Part shown: in pieces, positions 1-11,062 of the stretch | How positions within the stretch are numbered: position 1 is the first letter of the stretch | Layout: every line of letters begins with the position of its first letter | NCBI GenBank assembly: GCA_905182985.1 | Contig: CAJJDN010000017.1 | Coordinates: 381,775-445,774 of the forward strand | Source: Paramecium sonneborni | Lineage: Eukaryota > Ciliophora > Oligohymenophorea > Peniculida > Parameciidae | Direction: 5' to 3' | DNA length: 64,000 nt | Made by a program: the position numbers and the translations under genes | The notes under the pieces: model-generated | Seen by the model: the letters and a program-made list of their open reading frames with translations, nothing else | Database searches by the model: none | Told to the model about the DNA's origin: nothing

Positions 1-913
1 AGTAAATGCAATATACTTTAAAAATTGGGTAGATTTCATTTTTGAATTCATTCCTCAAATAATATTCTTTACTTGTACATTTGGTTATATGGACTTTTTG
101 ATTCTATATAAATGGTCTGAAAACTGGGATAATAGGACTTAAGATGCTCCAAGTATTATCACATTAATGATTAATATGATTCTAAGTCCAGGAAATGTCG
201 ATTAACCATTATGGGGAACTAAAGAGGATTCTTCAGAAGGTTAAGTTTAAACAGCTATGTTATTAATTGCATTAATTTGTGTTCCAATTATTCTTTTACC
301 AAAACCACTTATACTAAATTGTGAAAATAAAAAAAAACATGCTCACAGCTCAAGCAATTTATCTGAGAATATGAATAAGGATCTTTACTAAAAAATTAAT
401 GAGGTAGAATTTTATTTAATATTGTTTTTAAGGAATCTGAAGGCACATAACAAAATTCAGAAATCCAAGCTGAATCTTCTGGTGGTGGACATCACGAAGA
501 ATTTGGTGATATATTTGTACATCAAGTAATTGAAACTATCGAATTTGTGTTGGGATCTATTTCTAATACAGCTTCATATTTGAGATTATGGGCTTTATCT
601 TTAGCTCATGGTTAATTAGCTGAAGTCTTCTTCTAAATGTGCTTAAATGGAGGTATAAGCACAGGAGGTTTTGTTGGAGCAATAAGAGTATACTTTATTT
701 ATTAATTTTTAGCTCTTAATAGGATATGCCATCTTCTCTTTAGTAACTTTTGGAGTGTTGATGATGATGGATGTGATGGAGTGCTTTCTTCATGCATTGC
801 GTCTTCATTGGGTTGAATTCCAGAATAAATTCTTCAAAGCAGATGGATACGCATTTGAAAAATGTTCATTTGCAAAAGTAATGTAAGAAAATGCAGCACC
901 TAAAGAAGAATGA
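1..913 (+). CDS. ATP6V0A: V-type proton ATPase 116-kDa subunit a, C-terminal part
   Basis: This is the 3' end of the gene for the large membrane subunit of the Vo sector, which carries protons across vacuolar and endosomal membranes; the 5' part lies outside the window. The reading frame starts at base 2. The protein shows hydrophobic membrane helices, then a diagnostic block with [18 protein letters not shown], whose Arg is the proton-translocating residue of the family. The end [19 protein letters not shown] helix is also present as [18 protein letters not shown]. Two introns of 29 nt (404-432) and 25 nt (688-712) restore the frame, and translation stops at TGA 911-913. TAA and TAG inside conserved blocks read as Gln. 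It lies tail to tail with the gene for subunit d of the same Vo sector. Confidence 0.97.
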
Positions 914-1055
914 TATAAAATAAGTTTGTATATCATACAATATTGTTATTTTATAATTTATACTACTATTTTCTCAATTTTACATAAAATAATATAAATT
1001 TAATGAGATGATAGTTGATACACAAATATACTAATAATTATTATGCACTAAATGT

Positions 1056-2346
1056 TCATTTTCCTAAATGACTGAAGGGAATTATTATTTTTTTCCATCC
1101 TGGATGATTTTTTGCAAGTTTTCTAGAAATCATTTCAGCCAACCAAATTATGTTTCTAATTTCTTATTCTTTAAGTTTTAAATAAGAATAGAAAACCTAA
1201 TATATTGTATTATAAATTACTCCATATGAACCTTAACCATCAAAAGCTAGAGCATATCTTCTACATTCATCATCATACATTATATCATCAAGTGTTCTAT
1301 ATATTGATATATATATGTAATTACTTTGTTTAAACATTAAATTCTTCTCTCTTTAAAGGATCAGGTGCGTCTTTGAGTAAATCCCTATAATTATCACAAC
1401 CTTTAACTGCTTCTCTTAAAGCATCCAAAGTCATGGCTTATAAATACAATTTTTCACAGTCGGGATATAAATTTCCAATTGTTGGACATAATTGTTTTCT
1501 GGTTGTAATTATTTTTGCTGCTGTATTTAAATCTCTATTTCCAATTGAATTGTAAATCACCTAAACAGTCTTGAAATCTGCTTCAAATTTTAATAATTCT
1601 AATAATGCTTCTTAAGATGTTGGCATTAACTAAATAAATCAATTGTTTTACTTCTTATTCGCAAAACAAATAGAAATCTTCTAACCACATCTTTTTTAGA
1701 GATGTTCTAATATATTCAGGTTTCATTTCTCTGAATAAATTTTAGATGTCATTAAGAGTTCTGTTTTCATGCAAATTCTCTATTGATTCTTCCAAGAATT
1801 TCATAAAATAGACACCTATAGGTGTGTCTATAAGAACATCTCTATATAAACTGCTGTAATCATCTCCTTCAAGAACTTTTATATTTTTTATTTCAGGAAA
1901 CCAACCTAGAGGGTCGATGTTACTCAAAAGAATTTCAATATCAATTTTATTCTTCAATCCTTCTATCATATTGACTACATTATCAATCATAAAACGACAT
2001 CTTTAATAATCAATCAATAAAATCATACCTCAAATGGAATAAGTATTTTGTTAATGTTCCTGTAGATTAAGCTTCAATATACTCAAATTCATCAGCCAAT
2101 TTCTTTTTGAGCCTTTGTCTCAATATTGATGTAGGAATTTGAGGATTGTCTGCTTATAAGCAATTCTATATTAATTATTGCCACATTTACTTAATAATCT
2201 GTTTCTTCTAAGAAAGATTTTAATTCTGGAATTGAAGCACAATTCTTCATCTATTAATATTAAGCTTCAGTCAAGAAACTTGCTCTCAATCCTCTTATTA
2301 TTGCTTCTGCATAACCATCATCAACCCCAAAAACACAAAGATCCAT
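1056..2346 (-). CDS. ATP6V0D: V-type proton ATPase subunit d
   Basis: Subunit d couples the rotating V1 stalk to the Vo c-ring of the proton pump. The spliced product has 395 residues, close to the usual 350-400. It begins MDLCVFGVDDGYAEAIIRGL, matching the family start (FNxDxGYLEAxxRG). It contains ETDYQN, FMIDNVVNMIEGL, LLKFEADFKTVQVIYNS and LKLKEQEIRNIIWLAEMISR, all in family order. Four introns were modelled: 2166-2190 (25 nt), 2001-2028 (28 nt), 1630-1651 (22 nt) and 1297-1324 (28 nt). Without the first of these the frame hits TGA. It faces the subunit a gene tail to tail with a gap of about 140 bp, so two Vo subunits of one complex sit together; whether that matters for regulation is unknown. 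Confidence 0.97.
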
Positions 2347-2565
2347 AAAATTTAATTTATTAAATGTTTATACACTCTCTTATATTAAATATGGATATCA
2401 ATGAACCAAAACATATTCTAATCACTATCAATAAAACTTAGAAAAACATTGCTATTGTTTCAATCTAAATCATTAACAAAATCATTAGTATAATCTGCAT
2501 AATCATAATCTAAATCTCATTATCATATTAATTGATTAAATCCTTTTGCAAATCTTCTTAAAGAA

Positions 2566-3250
2566 ATGACAGTTTTTGTTGAAATGCCATCATTTATGGT
2601 GATTTTGCTATGTCAATTTTTATGCAATTTCCTACGATTACTTAAGGGTATTATAATTAAATGTTAATCTAGTAATAAAAAATTCTATAAAATAGTCAAA
2701 ATCTTTTGATATACTTCATGGATTTTTTAATTCAATTTTTTTAAACGAACCAATAAGAAAACTCTCTGAGTCTTTAACTTATTTAAATTATGAAAATTTC
2801 TTTGAATTAGTATTAAAGCTCATTTTTTAGAATAATATTTTAACCAATGATGTAATTTTATTGTAATTCTTGAAAATTTAGTAAAATTGCAAATAAGAAA
2901 CTAGTCAAAATTATCTATATCTCATTTATGGTATATTTACAACTTATTTCGTTGTTCTCTTTGACCAATAGGTTAATTTAAATAAGTATTTTTCTATCTA
3001 CTTAGATTCTTAACTAGAATTAATGAATAAAAACATATATTATTGTGTTCAATTCCTAAAGTTCTTTATCTCAACATTGTCTATTGTCTATGGTGCTTAA
3101 AATATCTACTTATATTAATATGTAACTCAATAAATGTATTTGCCTCAAGCATTATCTCCTCATTCTATATCTTTTTTTTGGGCTATCTATTGTTTTATAA
3201 TTATCATATAATTTATATTAAAAGAAAAAAAAAGAAAAATCATATTTTGA
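2566..3250 (+). CDS. Unrecognised membrane protein
   Basis: I do not recognise the family. A spliced frame of 219 codons runs from ATG 2566 to TGA 3248-3250, with one 25-nt intron (2648-2672) that brings two open segments into frame. An in-frame TGA lies just upstream of the ATG, supporting the start. The N-terminus is a hydrophobic helix (PSFMVILLCQFLCNFLRLL), the middle is mixed and polar, and the C-terminus has two more hydrophobic stretches around YLIYGIFTTYFVVLF and FFWAIYCFIIIIQFIL. It ends in a basic KEKKRK tail, which suggests an ER or endomembrane protein. It is divergent from the V-ATPase d gene, with about 220 bp between start codons. Function is not inferable. Confidence 0.7.
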
Positions 3251-3630
3251 TTTTCTTGTCATAACTATCAATATCTAATAAATCTATTATTTTGGTAAAA
3301 AGTATCTGTTGTGTATATTGAGAGTAGTTTCATCATAAATTAAATTAGATTTCTTCCTACATCAATCCATAAGAATTAGAATAATTAGAATAATGGCGAA
3401 GATATTATTATTTTTGGACAAATGAAATTGGAATTTTTCAAATCATTTAGATAAAATAATTATAAATAATTTAACCTTATTAGTATATTATGTTGTAAAA
3501 TTTTTTTCAACAATTTATTTAAGTGGATTTGTCACGACAATAATTTTAAATCATAAATAAAAACTATATAAGCGAGAGAAAAATTTTCTAAAATTTATTA
3601 TTTTAATTTTAAGAAATCAGAATTTTTTTA
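3251..3630. other. Intergenic spacer, no gene seen
   Basis: AT-rich spacer between the unknown membrane protein and the glutathione peroxidase gene. TGA occurs in all frames and no conserved protein segment was found; it presumably holds the 3' end of one gene and the promoter of the next. Confidence 0.6.
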
Positions 3631-4224
3631 ATGGGAGCATTATTTTTTAAAAAAGGAGTAGATAAACTTTAACCAACAACAAAATCATTCTTTGAATTTG
3701 AACTTAATAATATAGATGGATAAAGAACTAAGCTATCTCAATTCAAAGGTAAAAAAGCATACATTTGTGTAAATGTTGCCTGTTCTTGTGGATTAACATC
3801 TTCAAATTATAGTGAACTTGTTGAGCTTTATAAAACATATAGGTAACAGATAATAAAATTTAAGTGCTCAAGGCCTGGAAATTTTAGGATTCCCATGTAA
3901 TCAATTTATGGGCTAGGAATCAAAACCTGAACCTGAAATTAAATAATTTGTTATCTCCAAGTATGGAGTTTCATTTCCATTGTTTTAGTAATTGCTCAAA
4001 TATATTGTAGAAAAATTGAAGTTAATGGTTAAAACACTCATGAGGTTTATAAATATTTGAGATTAAACAGTTCCCTTAAAGTAAGTGCTAATGAAGCAAA
4101 GGAAGTACCATGGAATTTTGGAAAATTCTTACTTAATTCAGAGGGCCAAGTTATTAGTTTTTATAATCCAGATGTCAAACCAAAATAAATGAAGTAAGAA
4201 ATTGAAAAATTGTTAAATCATTGA
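3631..4224 (+). CDS. Glutathione peroxidase (cysteine type)
   Basis: This thiol peroxidase family reduces hydrogen or lipid peroxides using glutathione or thioredoxin. The spliced product has 182 residues. The first family block reads [18 protein letters not shown]; the catalytic position, selenocysteine in many animal enzymes, is a Cys codon (TGT) here. The other tetrad residues are present in LGFPCNQF (Gln) and VPWNFGKFL (Trp and Asn). The second cysteine that plant-type enzymes use before FPLF is not seen; the segment reads [10 protein letters not shown]. Two introns were modelled: 3843-3864 (22 nt) and 3988-4010 (23 nt). There is no clear signal or mitochondrial presequence, so it is probably cytosolic. 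The tandem DHHC array begins only about 20 bp after its stop. Confidence 0.95.
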
Positions 4225-4765
4225 ATATATTTTTAATAAAGATATCAAAATATTAATAAAAATTTATTTAGAGTTTTATTAATCATTGTGGTTCAATAAT
4301 ATTATATATATTCTTGAAAATTCCTAAATTAAAACATTTAAAATTCTTTCTAAATTTAGATACTTCATTGCTATCTAGACTTTTATCAAATTAGTCATTA
4401 TAAAATATTTTACTTTTATTAAAATTCTTAAATTTATTATAAAAACTAAAAAGAAAATTAAATTTTCAACAAAGAAAACCATTAAAAGAACATCAATTTA
4501 TTTATTTTCACTTGTTTTTTAATGCTGAAAAAATTATACAACATAATAAAATCTCATTAAATTACAGAATTTTTCAATTGTAAATTCTATTAATTCTATT
4601 GGAGGTAATAATAAAGAAATAAACTTGTAATTTGAGTTTTAGAAATAATTTTTAGATATTCAAAGATTATAGTAAGCTTCTCTGTTCATCTGTTTTTCAG
4701 AGTCTATTATAGTCATTGATTATTAAAAAAAAGAGGAGTTTTTATTTATTTTCATCATAATTGTT

Positions 4766-5513
4766 ATGAATTTTAATTAAATATGGGTGTTGGTCCCATT
4801 TTCTATTGTGATAGCGATCATCGCATACTTGGAAATAATGATGATATACGTAAACTAGAGTTCTTAAAATAGATTTTCATAAATCCAGATGAAAAAGAAA
4901 TTCTATTGTTGATTTTACATCATTTACTATTGTTAGTTGTTATATACTCATTTTACAAAACGTCTACGACTAAACCAGGAACACCAACATAAACTGATAC
5001 CGAAAATAACCCTTTACTTACTTAAAGGAAAACTTGTAAATTTTGTAAGCATACTAAACCAATGAGATGTCATCATTGCAGATAATGCAATAAATGTATA
5101 TTGAGAATGGATCATCATTGTCCTTGGGTAAATAATTGTATAGGGCAGAACAATTATAAATATTTTTTTTGTTTGGTTTTTTATGCTAGTAATTTAAAAT
5201 GAATATTTAGAGCCCTTACTACAATTGTTTACTTTGGCATATATTTCAATAAAATTTTAAAAAATCCTCCAACAGGTTCTATTGATACTTATTTTATAAT
5301 TTTTTCAGCTACTTTAAGTTTCATATTGATGATAATTCTATTTTTATTCTTAGCATTTCATACAAAGTAAAGATAGATTTTTATAAAAGATTAATAAGCC
5401 ATAATTAAACTACACTTGAATACTTTGAAAAATAACGAGAATACTATGATAAAGATGTAGTATCTAATTTTCATGATTTTTTGGGACCAGGATGTTGGTT
5501 AATTCCTATTTGA
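4766..5513 (+). CDS. DHHC palmitoyltransferase, tandem copy 1
   Basis: DHHC enzymes attach palmitate to cysteines of membrane proteins, using the Cys of DHHC as acyl carrier. The spliced 225-residue product has two N-terminal membrane helices and then the cysteine-rich domain ([18 protein letters not shown], then [18 protein letters not shown]). Two more membrane helices follow, then the TTxE motif (HNQTTLEYF) and a short tail with GPGCWLIPI. Three introns were modelled: 4850-4872 (23 nt), 5189-5212 (24 nt, ending AGAG) and 5367-5389 (23 nt). ATG 4766 was chosen over ATG 4783 because only its frame encodes the first membrane helix and splices into the conserved region. It is shorter than most DHHC enzymes but complete in all motifs. 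Confidence 0.93.
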
Positions 5514-5560
5514 AATATAAAATTTATTATTTTTATTCCATTTTAATTAAAATCATGAAT

Positions 5561-5740
5561 AGATAGTGTGCAGACAAAAATGAAGAGTTATCAACACACA
5601 AATCTATTAATTTAATGCTAGAAAATCAATGGTGATGTTACAGAAAAATTATAGGCCAAAAAGCCTTTATTATACTTCTTTTCATGATTTTTTACAGTCG
5701 AAACACCTTGTTTTAAATGCATATTTTTTAATTTTTTATA
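5561..5740 (+). pseudogene. 5'-truncated ferritin relic, copy 1
   Basis: The DNA aligns with codons from about 113 onward of the intact ferritin gene at 10262-10810. Shared strings include the region around NEE-x-THK, the MLE(D/N)Q ferroxidase segment, and the nucleotide run cagaaaaattata followed by gccaaa. The start codon and roughly the first 110 codons are missing, TGA interrupts the reading frame after the MLENQ equivalent, and several indels follow. It lies directly after the DHHC stop, just as intact ferritin follows the fourth DHHC copy. Confidence 0.85.
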
Positions 5741-6325
5741 GTGATAAGAAATTTTATCTATTCTTTAAGAAAACTCTACTACCATTTTTGCAATTACAAT
5801 TCTATCAAAATATTAATAAAAATTTATTTAGAGTTTTATTAATCATTGTGGTTCAATAATATTATATATATTCTTGAAAATTCCTAAATTAAAACATTTA
5901 AAATTCTTTCTAAATTTAGATACTTCATTGCTATCTAGACTTTTATCAAATTAGTCATTATAAAATATTTTACTTTTATTAAAATTCTTAAATTTATTAT
6001 AAAAACTAAAAAGAAAATTAAATTTTCAACAAAGAAAACCATTAAAAGAACATCAATTTATTTATTTTCACTTGTTTTTTAATGCTGAAAAAATTATACA
6101 ACATAATAAAATCTCATTAAATTACAGAATTTTTCAATTGTAAATTCTATTAATTCTATTGGAGGTAATAATAAAGAAATAAACTTGTAATTTGAGTTTT
6201 AGAAATAATTTTTAGATATTCAAAGATTATAGTAAGCTTCTCTGTTCATCTGTTTTTCAGAGTCTATTATAGTCATTGATTATTAAAAAAAAGAGGAGTT
6301 TTTATTTATTTTCATCATAATTGTT

Positions 6326-7073
6326 ATGAATTTTAATTAAATATGGGTGTTGGTCCCATTTTCTATTGTGATAGCGATCATCGCATACTTGGAAATAATG
6401 ATGATATACGTAAACTAGAGTTCTTAAAATAGATTTTCATAAATCCAGATGAAAAAGAAATTCTATTGTTGATTTTACATCATTTACTATTGTTAGTTGT
6501 TATATACTCATTTTACAAAACGTCTACGACTAAACCAGGAACACCAACATAAACTGATACCGAAAATAACCCTTTACTTACTTAAAGGAAAACTTGTAAA
6601 TTTTGTAAGCATACTAAACCAATGAGATGTCATCATTGCAGATAATGCAATAAATGTATATTGAGAATGGATCATCATTGTCCTTGGGTAAATAATTGTA
6701 TAGGGCAGAACAATTATAAATATTTTTTTTGTTTGGTTTTTTATGCTAGTAATTTAAAATGAATATTTAGAGCCCTTACTACAATTGTTTACTTTGGCAT
6801 ATATTTCAATAAAATTTTAAAAAATCCTCCAACAGGTTCTATTGATACTTATTTTATAATTTTTTCAGCTACTTTAAGTTTCATATTGATGATAATCCTA
6901 TTTTTATTCTTAGCATTTCATACAAAGTAAAGATAGATTTTTATAAAAGATTAATAAGCCATAATTAAACTACACTTGAATACTTTGAAAAATAACGAGA
7001 ATACTATGATAAAGATGTAGTATCTAATTTTCATGATTTTTTGGGACCAGGATGTTGGTTAATTCCTATTTGA
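6326..7073 (+). CDS. DHHC palmitoyltransferase, tandem copy 2
   Basis: Identical to copy 1 apart from one synonymous change noticed (ATT to ATC at 6897, in the fourth membrane helix). All motifs are kept: the cysteine-rich domain, DHHCPW, TTLE and four membrane helices. Introns fall at the same relative places (6410-6432, 6749-6772, 6927-6949). Near-identity including introns and flanks points to very recent duplication, gene conversion or assembly redundancy. Confidence 0.92.
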
Positions 7074-7120
7074 AATATAAAATTTATTATTTTTATTCCA
7101 TTTTAATTAAAATCATGAAT

Positions 7121-7300
7121 AGATAGTGTGCAGACAAAAATGAAGAGTTATCAACACACAAATCTATTAATTTAATGCTAGAAAATCAATGGTGATGTTA
7201 CAGAAAAATTATAGGCCAAAAAGCCTTTATTATACTTCTTTTCATGATTTTTTACAGTCGAAACACCTTGTTTTAAATGCATATTTTTTAATTTTTTATA
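7121..7300 (+). pseudogene. 5'-truncated ferritin relic, copy 2
   Basis: Same decayed 3' ferritin fragment as in unit 1, at +1,560 bp, with the same missing 5' part and the same in-frame TGA. The identical lesions show that the decay preceded the tandem amplification. Confidence 0.85.
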
Positions 7301-7885
7301 GTGATAAGAAATTTTATCTATTCTTTAAGAAAACTCTACTACCATTTTTGCAATTACAATTCTATCAAAATATTAATAAAAATTTATTTAGAGTTTTATT
7401 AATCATTGTGGTTCAATAATATTATATATATTCTTGAAAATTCCTAAATTAAAACATTTAAAATTCTTTCTAAATTTAGATACTTCATTGCTATCTAGAC
7501 TTTTATCAAATTAGTCATTATAAAATATTTTACTTTTATTAAAATTCTTAAATTTATTATAAAAACTAAAAAGAAAATTAAATTTTCAACAAAGAAAACC
7601 ATTAAAAGAACATCAATTTATTTATTTTCACTTGTTTTTTAATGCTGAAAAAATTATACAACATAATAAAATCTCATTAAATTACAGAATTTTTCAATTG
7701 TAAATTCTATTAATTCTATTGGAGGTAATAATAAAGAAATAAACTTGTAATTTGAGTTTTAGAAATAATTTTTAGATATTCAAAGATTATAGTAAGCTTC
7801 TCTGTTCATCTGTTTTTCAGAGTCTATTATAGTCATTGATTATTAAAAAAAAGAGGAGTTTTTATTTATTTTCATCATAATTGTT

Positions 7886-8633
7886 ATGAATTTTAATTAA
7901 ATATGGGTGTTGGTCCCATTTTCTATTGTGATAGCGATCATCGCATACTTGGAAATAATGATGATATACGTAAACTAGAGTTCTTAAAATAGATTTTCAT
8001 AAATCCAGATGAAAAAGAAATTCTATTGTTGATTTTACATCATTTACTATTGTTAGTTGTTATATACTCATTTTACAAAACGTCTACGACTAAACCAGGA
8101 ACACCAACATAAACTGATACCGAAAATAACCCTTTACTTACTTAAAGGAAAACTTGTAAATTTTGTAAGCATACTAAACCAATGAGATGTCATCATTGCA
8201 GATAATGCAATAAATGTATATTGAGAATGGATCATCATTGTCCTTGGGTAAATAATTGTATAGGGCAGAACAATTATAAATATTTTTTTTGTTTGGTTTT
8301 TTATGCTAGTAATTTAAAATGAATATTTAGAGCCCTTACTACAATTGTTTACTTTGGCATATATTTCAATAAAATTTTAAAAAATCCTCCAACAGGTTCT
8401 ATTGATACTTATTTTATAATTTTTTCAGCTACTTTAAGTTTCATATTGATGATAATTCTATTTTTATTCTTAGCATTTCATACAAAGTAAAGATAGATTT
8501 TTATAAAAGATTAATAAGCCATAATTAAACTACACTTGAATACTTTGAAAAATAACGAGAATACTATGATAAAGATGTAGTATCTAATTTTCATGATTTT
8601 TTGGGACCAGGATGTTGGTTAATTCCTATTTGA
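7886..8633 (+). CDS. DHHC palmitoyltransferase, tandem copy 3
   Basis: Third copy of the 225-residue palmitoyltransferase, apparently identical to copy 1 in exons and introns (7970-7992, 8309-8332, 8487-8509). The catalytic DHHC Cys, the zinc-binding Cys/His set, TTLE and four membrane helices are intact, so it should be functional if the copy is real. Confidence 0.92.
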
Positions 8634-8680
8634 AATATAAAATTTATTATTTTTATTCCATTTTAATTAAAATCATGAAT

Positions 8681-8860
8681 AGATAGTGTGCAGACAAAAA
8701 TGAAGAGTTATCAACACACAAATCTATTAATTTAATGCTAGAAAATCAATGGTGATGTTACAGAAAAATTATAGGCCAAAAAGCCTTTATTATACTTCTT
8801 TTCATGATTTTTTACAGTCGAAACACCTTGTTTTAAATGCATATTTTTTAATTTTTTATA
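8681..8860 (+). pseudogene. 5'-truncated ferritin relic, copy 3
   Basis: Third identical decayed ferritin fragment, in the last full tandem unit; it carries the same lesions as copies 1 and 2 and cannot encode ferritin. Confidence 0.85.
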
Positions 8861-9462
8861 GTGATAAGAAATTTTATCTATTCTTTAAGAAAACTCTACT
8901 ACCATTTTTGCAATTACAATTCTATCAAAATATTAATAAAAATTTATTTAGAGTTTTATTAATCATTGTGGTTCAATAATATTATATATATTCTTGAAAA
9001 TTCCTAAATTAAAACATTTAAAATTCTTTCTAAATTTAGATACTTCATTGCTATCTAGACTTTTATCAAATTAGTCATTATAAAATATTTTACTTTTATT
9101 AAAATTCTTAAATTTATTATAAAAACTAAAAAGAAAATTAAATTTTCAACAAAGAAAACCATTAAAAGAACATCAATTTATTTATTTTCACTTGTTTTTT
9201 AATGCTGAAAAAATTATACAACATAATAAAATCTCATTAAATTACAGAATTTTTCAATTGTAAATTCTATTAATTCTATTGGAGGTAATAATAAAGAAAT
9301 AAACTTGTAATTTGAGTTTTAGAAATAATTTTTAGATATTCAAAGATTATAGTAAGCTTCTCTGTTCATCTGTTTTTCAGAGTCTATTATAGTCATTGAT
9401 TATTAAAAAAAAGAGGAGTTTTTATTTATTTTCATCATAATTGTTATGAATTTTAATTAAAT

Positions 9463-10192
9463 ATGAATAAAATCCGATTATCTATTTAGATAGTGATTAT
9501 CGTATATTTGGAAATAATGATGATATATGTAAATTAGAGTTTTTAAAATAGATTTTCTAAGAGCCAGAGGCAAAAGAAATTCTATTGTTGATTTTACATC
9601 ATTTACTATTGTTAGTTGTTATTTACTCATTTTACAAAACGTCTACGACTAAACCAGGATCACCAACATAAGCAGATATTGAAAATGACCCTTTAGTTAA
9701 TTATAGGAAAACTTGTAAATTTTGTTAGCATATTAAACCAATGAGATGTCATCATTGCAGTTAATGCAATAAATGTATATTGAGAATGGATCATCATTAA
9801 CCTTGGGTGAATAATTGTATAGGGCAAAACAATTATAAATATTTTTTTTGCTTAGTTTTTTATGCTAGTAATTTAAAATGAATATTTAGAGCCCTTACTA
9901 CAATTGTTTACTTTGGCATATATTTCAATAAAATTTTAAAAAATCCTCCAACAGGTTCTATTGATACTTATTTTATAATTTTTTCAGCTACTTTAAGTTT
10001 CATATTGATGATAATTCTATTTTTATTGTTAGCATTTCATACAAAGTAAAGATAGATTTTTATAAAAGATTATTAAGCAATAATTAAACTACACTTGAAT
10101 ACTTTGTAAAATAACGAGAATACTATGATAAAGATATAGTATCTAATTTTAACGAGTTATTAGGACCAGGATGTTGGTTAATTCCTATTTGA
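9463..10192 (+). CDS. DHHC-family paralogue with DHHQ (copy 4)
   Basis: Diverged fourth member of the array, 219 residues after removal of three introns at the same sites as in the other copies (9547-9569, 9867-9890 and 10045-10067, approximate). It keeps [18 protein letters not shown] and HNQ-equivalent NNQTTLEYF. The catalytic motif, however, reads [18 protein letters not shown] of the other copies is TAA here, which this code reads as Gln. The loss of the acyl-accepting Cys predicts an inactive enzyme or a regulatory paralogue. If TAA were a true stop it would be a truncated gene. The first ATG of the other copies is followed here by TGA, so translation must begin at 9463, giving a shorter N-terminus that still provides the first membrane helix. 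Confidence 0.88.
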
Positions 10193-10261
10193 AATATAAA
10201 ATTTTATTATTTTTATTCGATTTTAATTAAAATCAAATCATAAATAATTAATTAATAAAGG

Positions 10262-10810
10262 ATGAAGAAATTGGCTGAATTGACAAATAAGGAGATAATT
10301 AACTTATTATCAAAACAAGCCCATTTGGAGTTGTAATCAAGTTTCTTATACTTGTAATATGCTTATTGGTTTGATAATAACAATTACGAAGGAATAGGAA
10401 AGTTTTTCAAAGCCGAAAGTGAAGAGGAGAGAAAACATAGTGTTTAAATATTTGACTACTTGAATGTGAGAGGGGTTCAAGTGACAATTGATCCATAATT
10501 AGCAGCTTTTCAAAATTTGAAGATCTAATATGAAAAACCAGGAGATTATTTTGAAGCATATTTAGCAAGAGAACATTTGAATTATTCTCTCCTGGATTAG
10601 ATAGGAAAATAAGCATAATAAAACGAAGAGGTATTGACACACAAATTCATCGGCTCAATGTTAGAAGATCAAGCATCATCAGTAGATGAGGCAGAAAAAT
10701 TATATGCCAAAGCCTAAGCTTATTCTGCTTTTCCTGGATTGTTTTACCATTTAGATGCATAAATTAAGAAAGGAAGCCAATCATTTGATACATGGAGAGT
10801 TAAGCAATGA
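10262..10810 (+). CDS. Ferritin, bacterial/FtnA-like type
   Basis: Intact, intronless 182-residue ferritin, the iron-storage cage protein that oxidises Fe(II). It begins MKKLAELTNKEIINLLSKQA. Ferroxidase ligands are visible: Glu in HLELQSSFLYLQYAYWF, Glu and His in ESEEERKHSVQIFDYL, and Gln in MLEDQASSVDEAEKL. The four-helix bundle is of normal length. The arrangement resembles non-haem bacterial ferritins more than animal heavy chains. No export or organelle signal is evident. It lies 70 bp behind the DHHQ gene in the same orientation. This is the intact form of the relics found in the three tandem units. Confidence 0.94.
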
Positions 10811-11062
10811 TGATTTGAGTTTGTATTGGTTTTTTAGAATTAATTATATCCTAATTTCTGAATTCAAAAAATCCTTTTTAAACTATATGTGAATAAGAGA
10901 TAATAAATAATTGGAATTCCATTTAGTTTTTAAAATTTATACAATAGTTTGCATATTATATTATTAATTTATATAATGTGATTAAAATAAAAAGATCCGT
11001 ATTATATATATATATGACACACTTTTTATAAGAATTAATAAATATATTGAAAGATATTCTAC

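Larger units (their letters stand above)
4243..8922. repeat. Three tandem 1,560-bp units (DHHC gene plus ferritin relic)
   Basis: Units at 4243-5802, 5803-7362 and 7363-8922 repeat with an exact period of 1,560 bp. By eye the only difference noticed is at 5337/6897/8457 (T/C/T), a synonymous change in the DHHC gene. Each unit holds a 5' flank, a complete DHHC gene and a decayed ferritin 3' fragment. A fourth, diverged unit follows from 8923: its 5' flank is the same, its DHHC coding region has changed, and its ferritin is intact. The array is best explained by duplication of a DHHC-ferritin pair, deletion of the ferritin 5' part in one copy, then recent amplification. Assembly error inflating the copy number cannot be excluded. 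Confidence 0.95.

Noticed and set aside
2391..2580. 62-codon frame starting MDINEPKHIL between divergent genes
   Set aside because: It has no motif, sits in a promoter region and overlaps the start of a better supported gene in another frame.
5629..5859. Repeated 76-codon frame in each tandem unit (also at 7189 and 8749)
   Set aside because: It overlaps the ferritin relic and flank and appears three times only because the unit is repeated. The DNA aligns with ferritin in a different frame, so the frame is accidental.
4243..8922. Tandem units as a mobile element
   Set aside because: Units are direct repeats with no terminal inverted repeats, target-site duplications or transposition gene; unequal exchange or assembly error explains them better.
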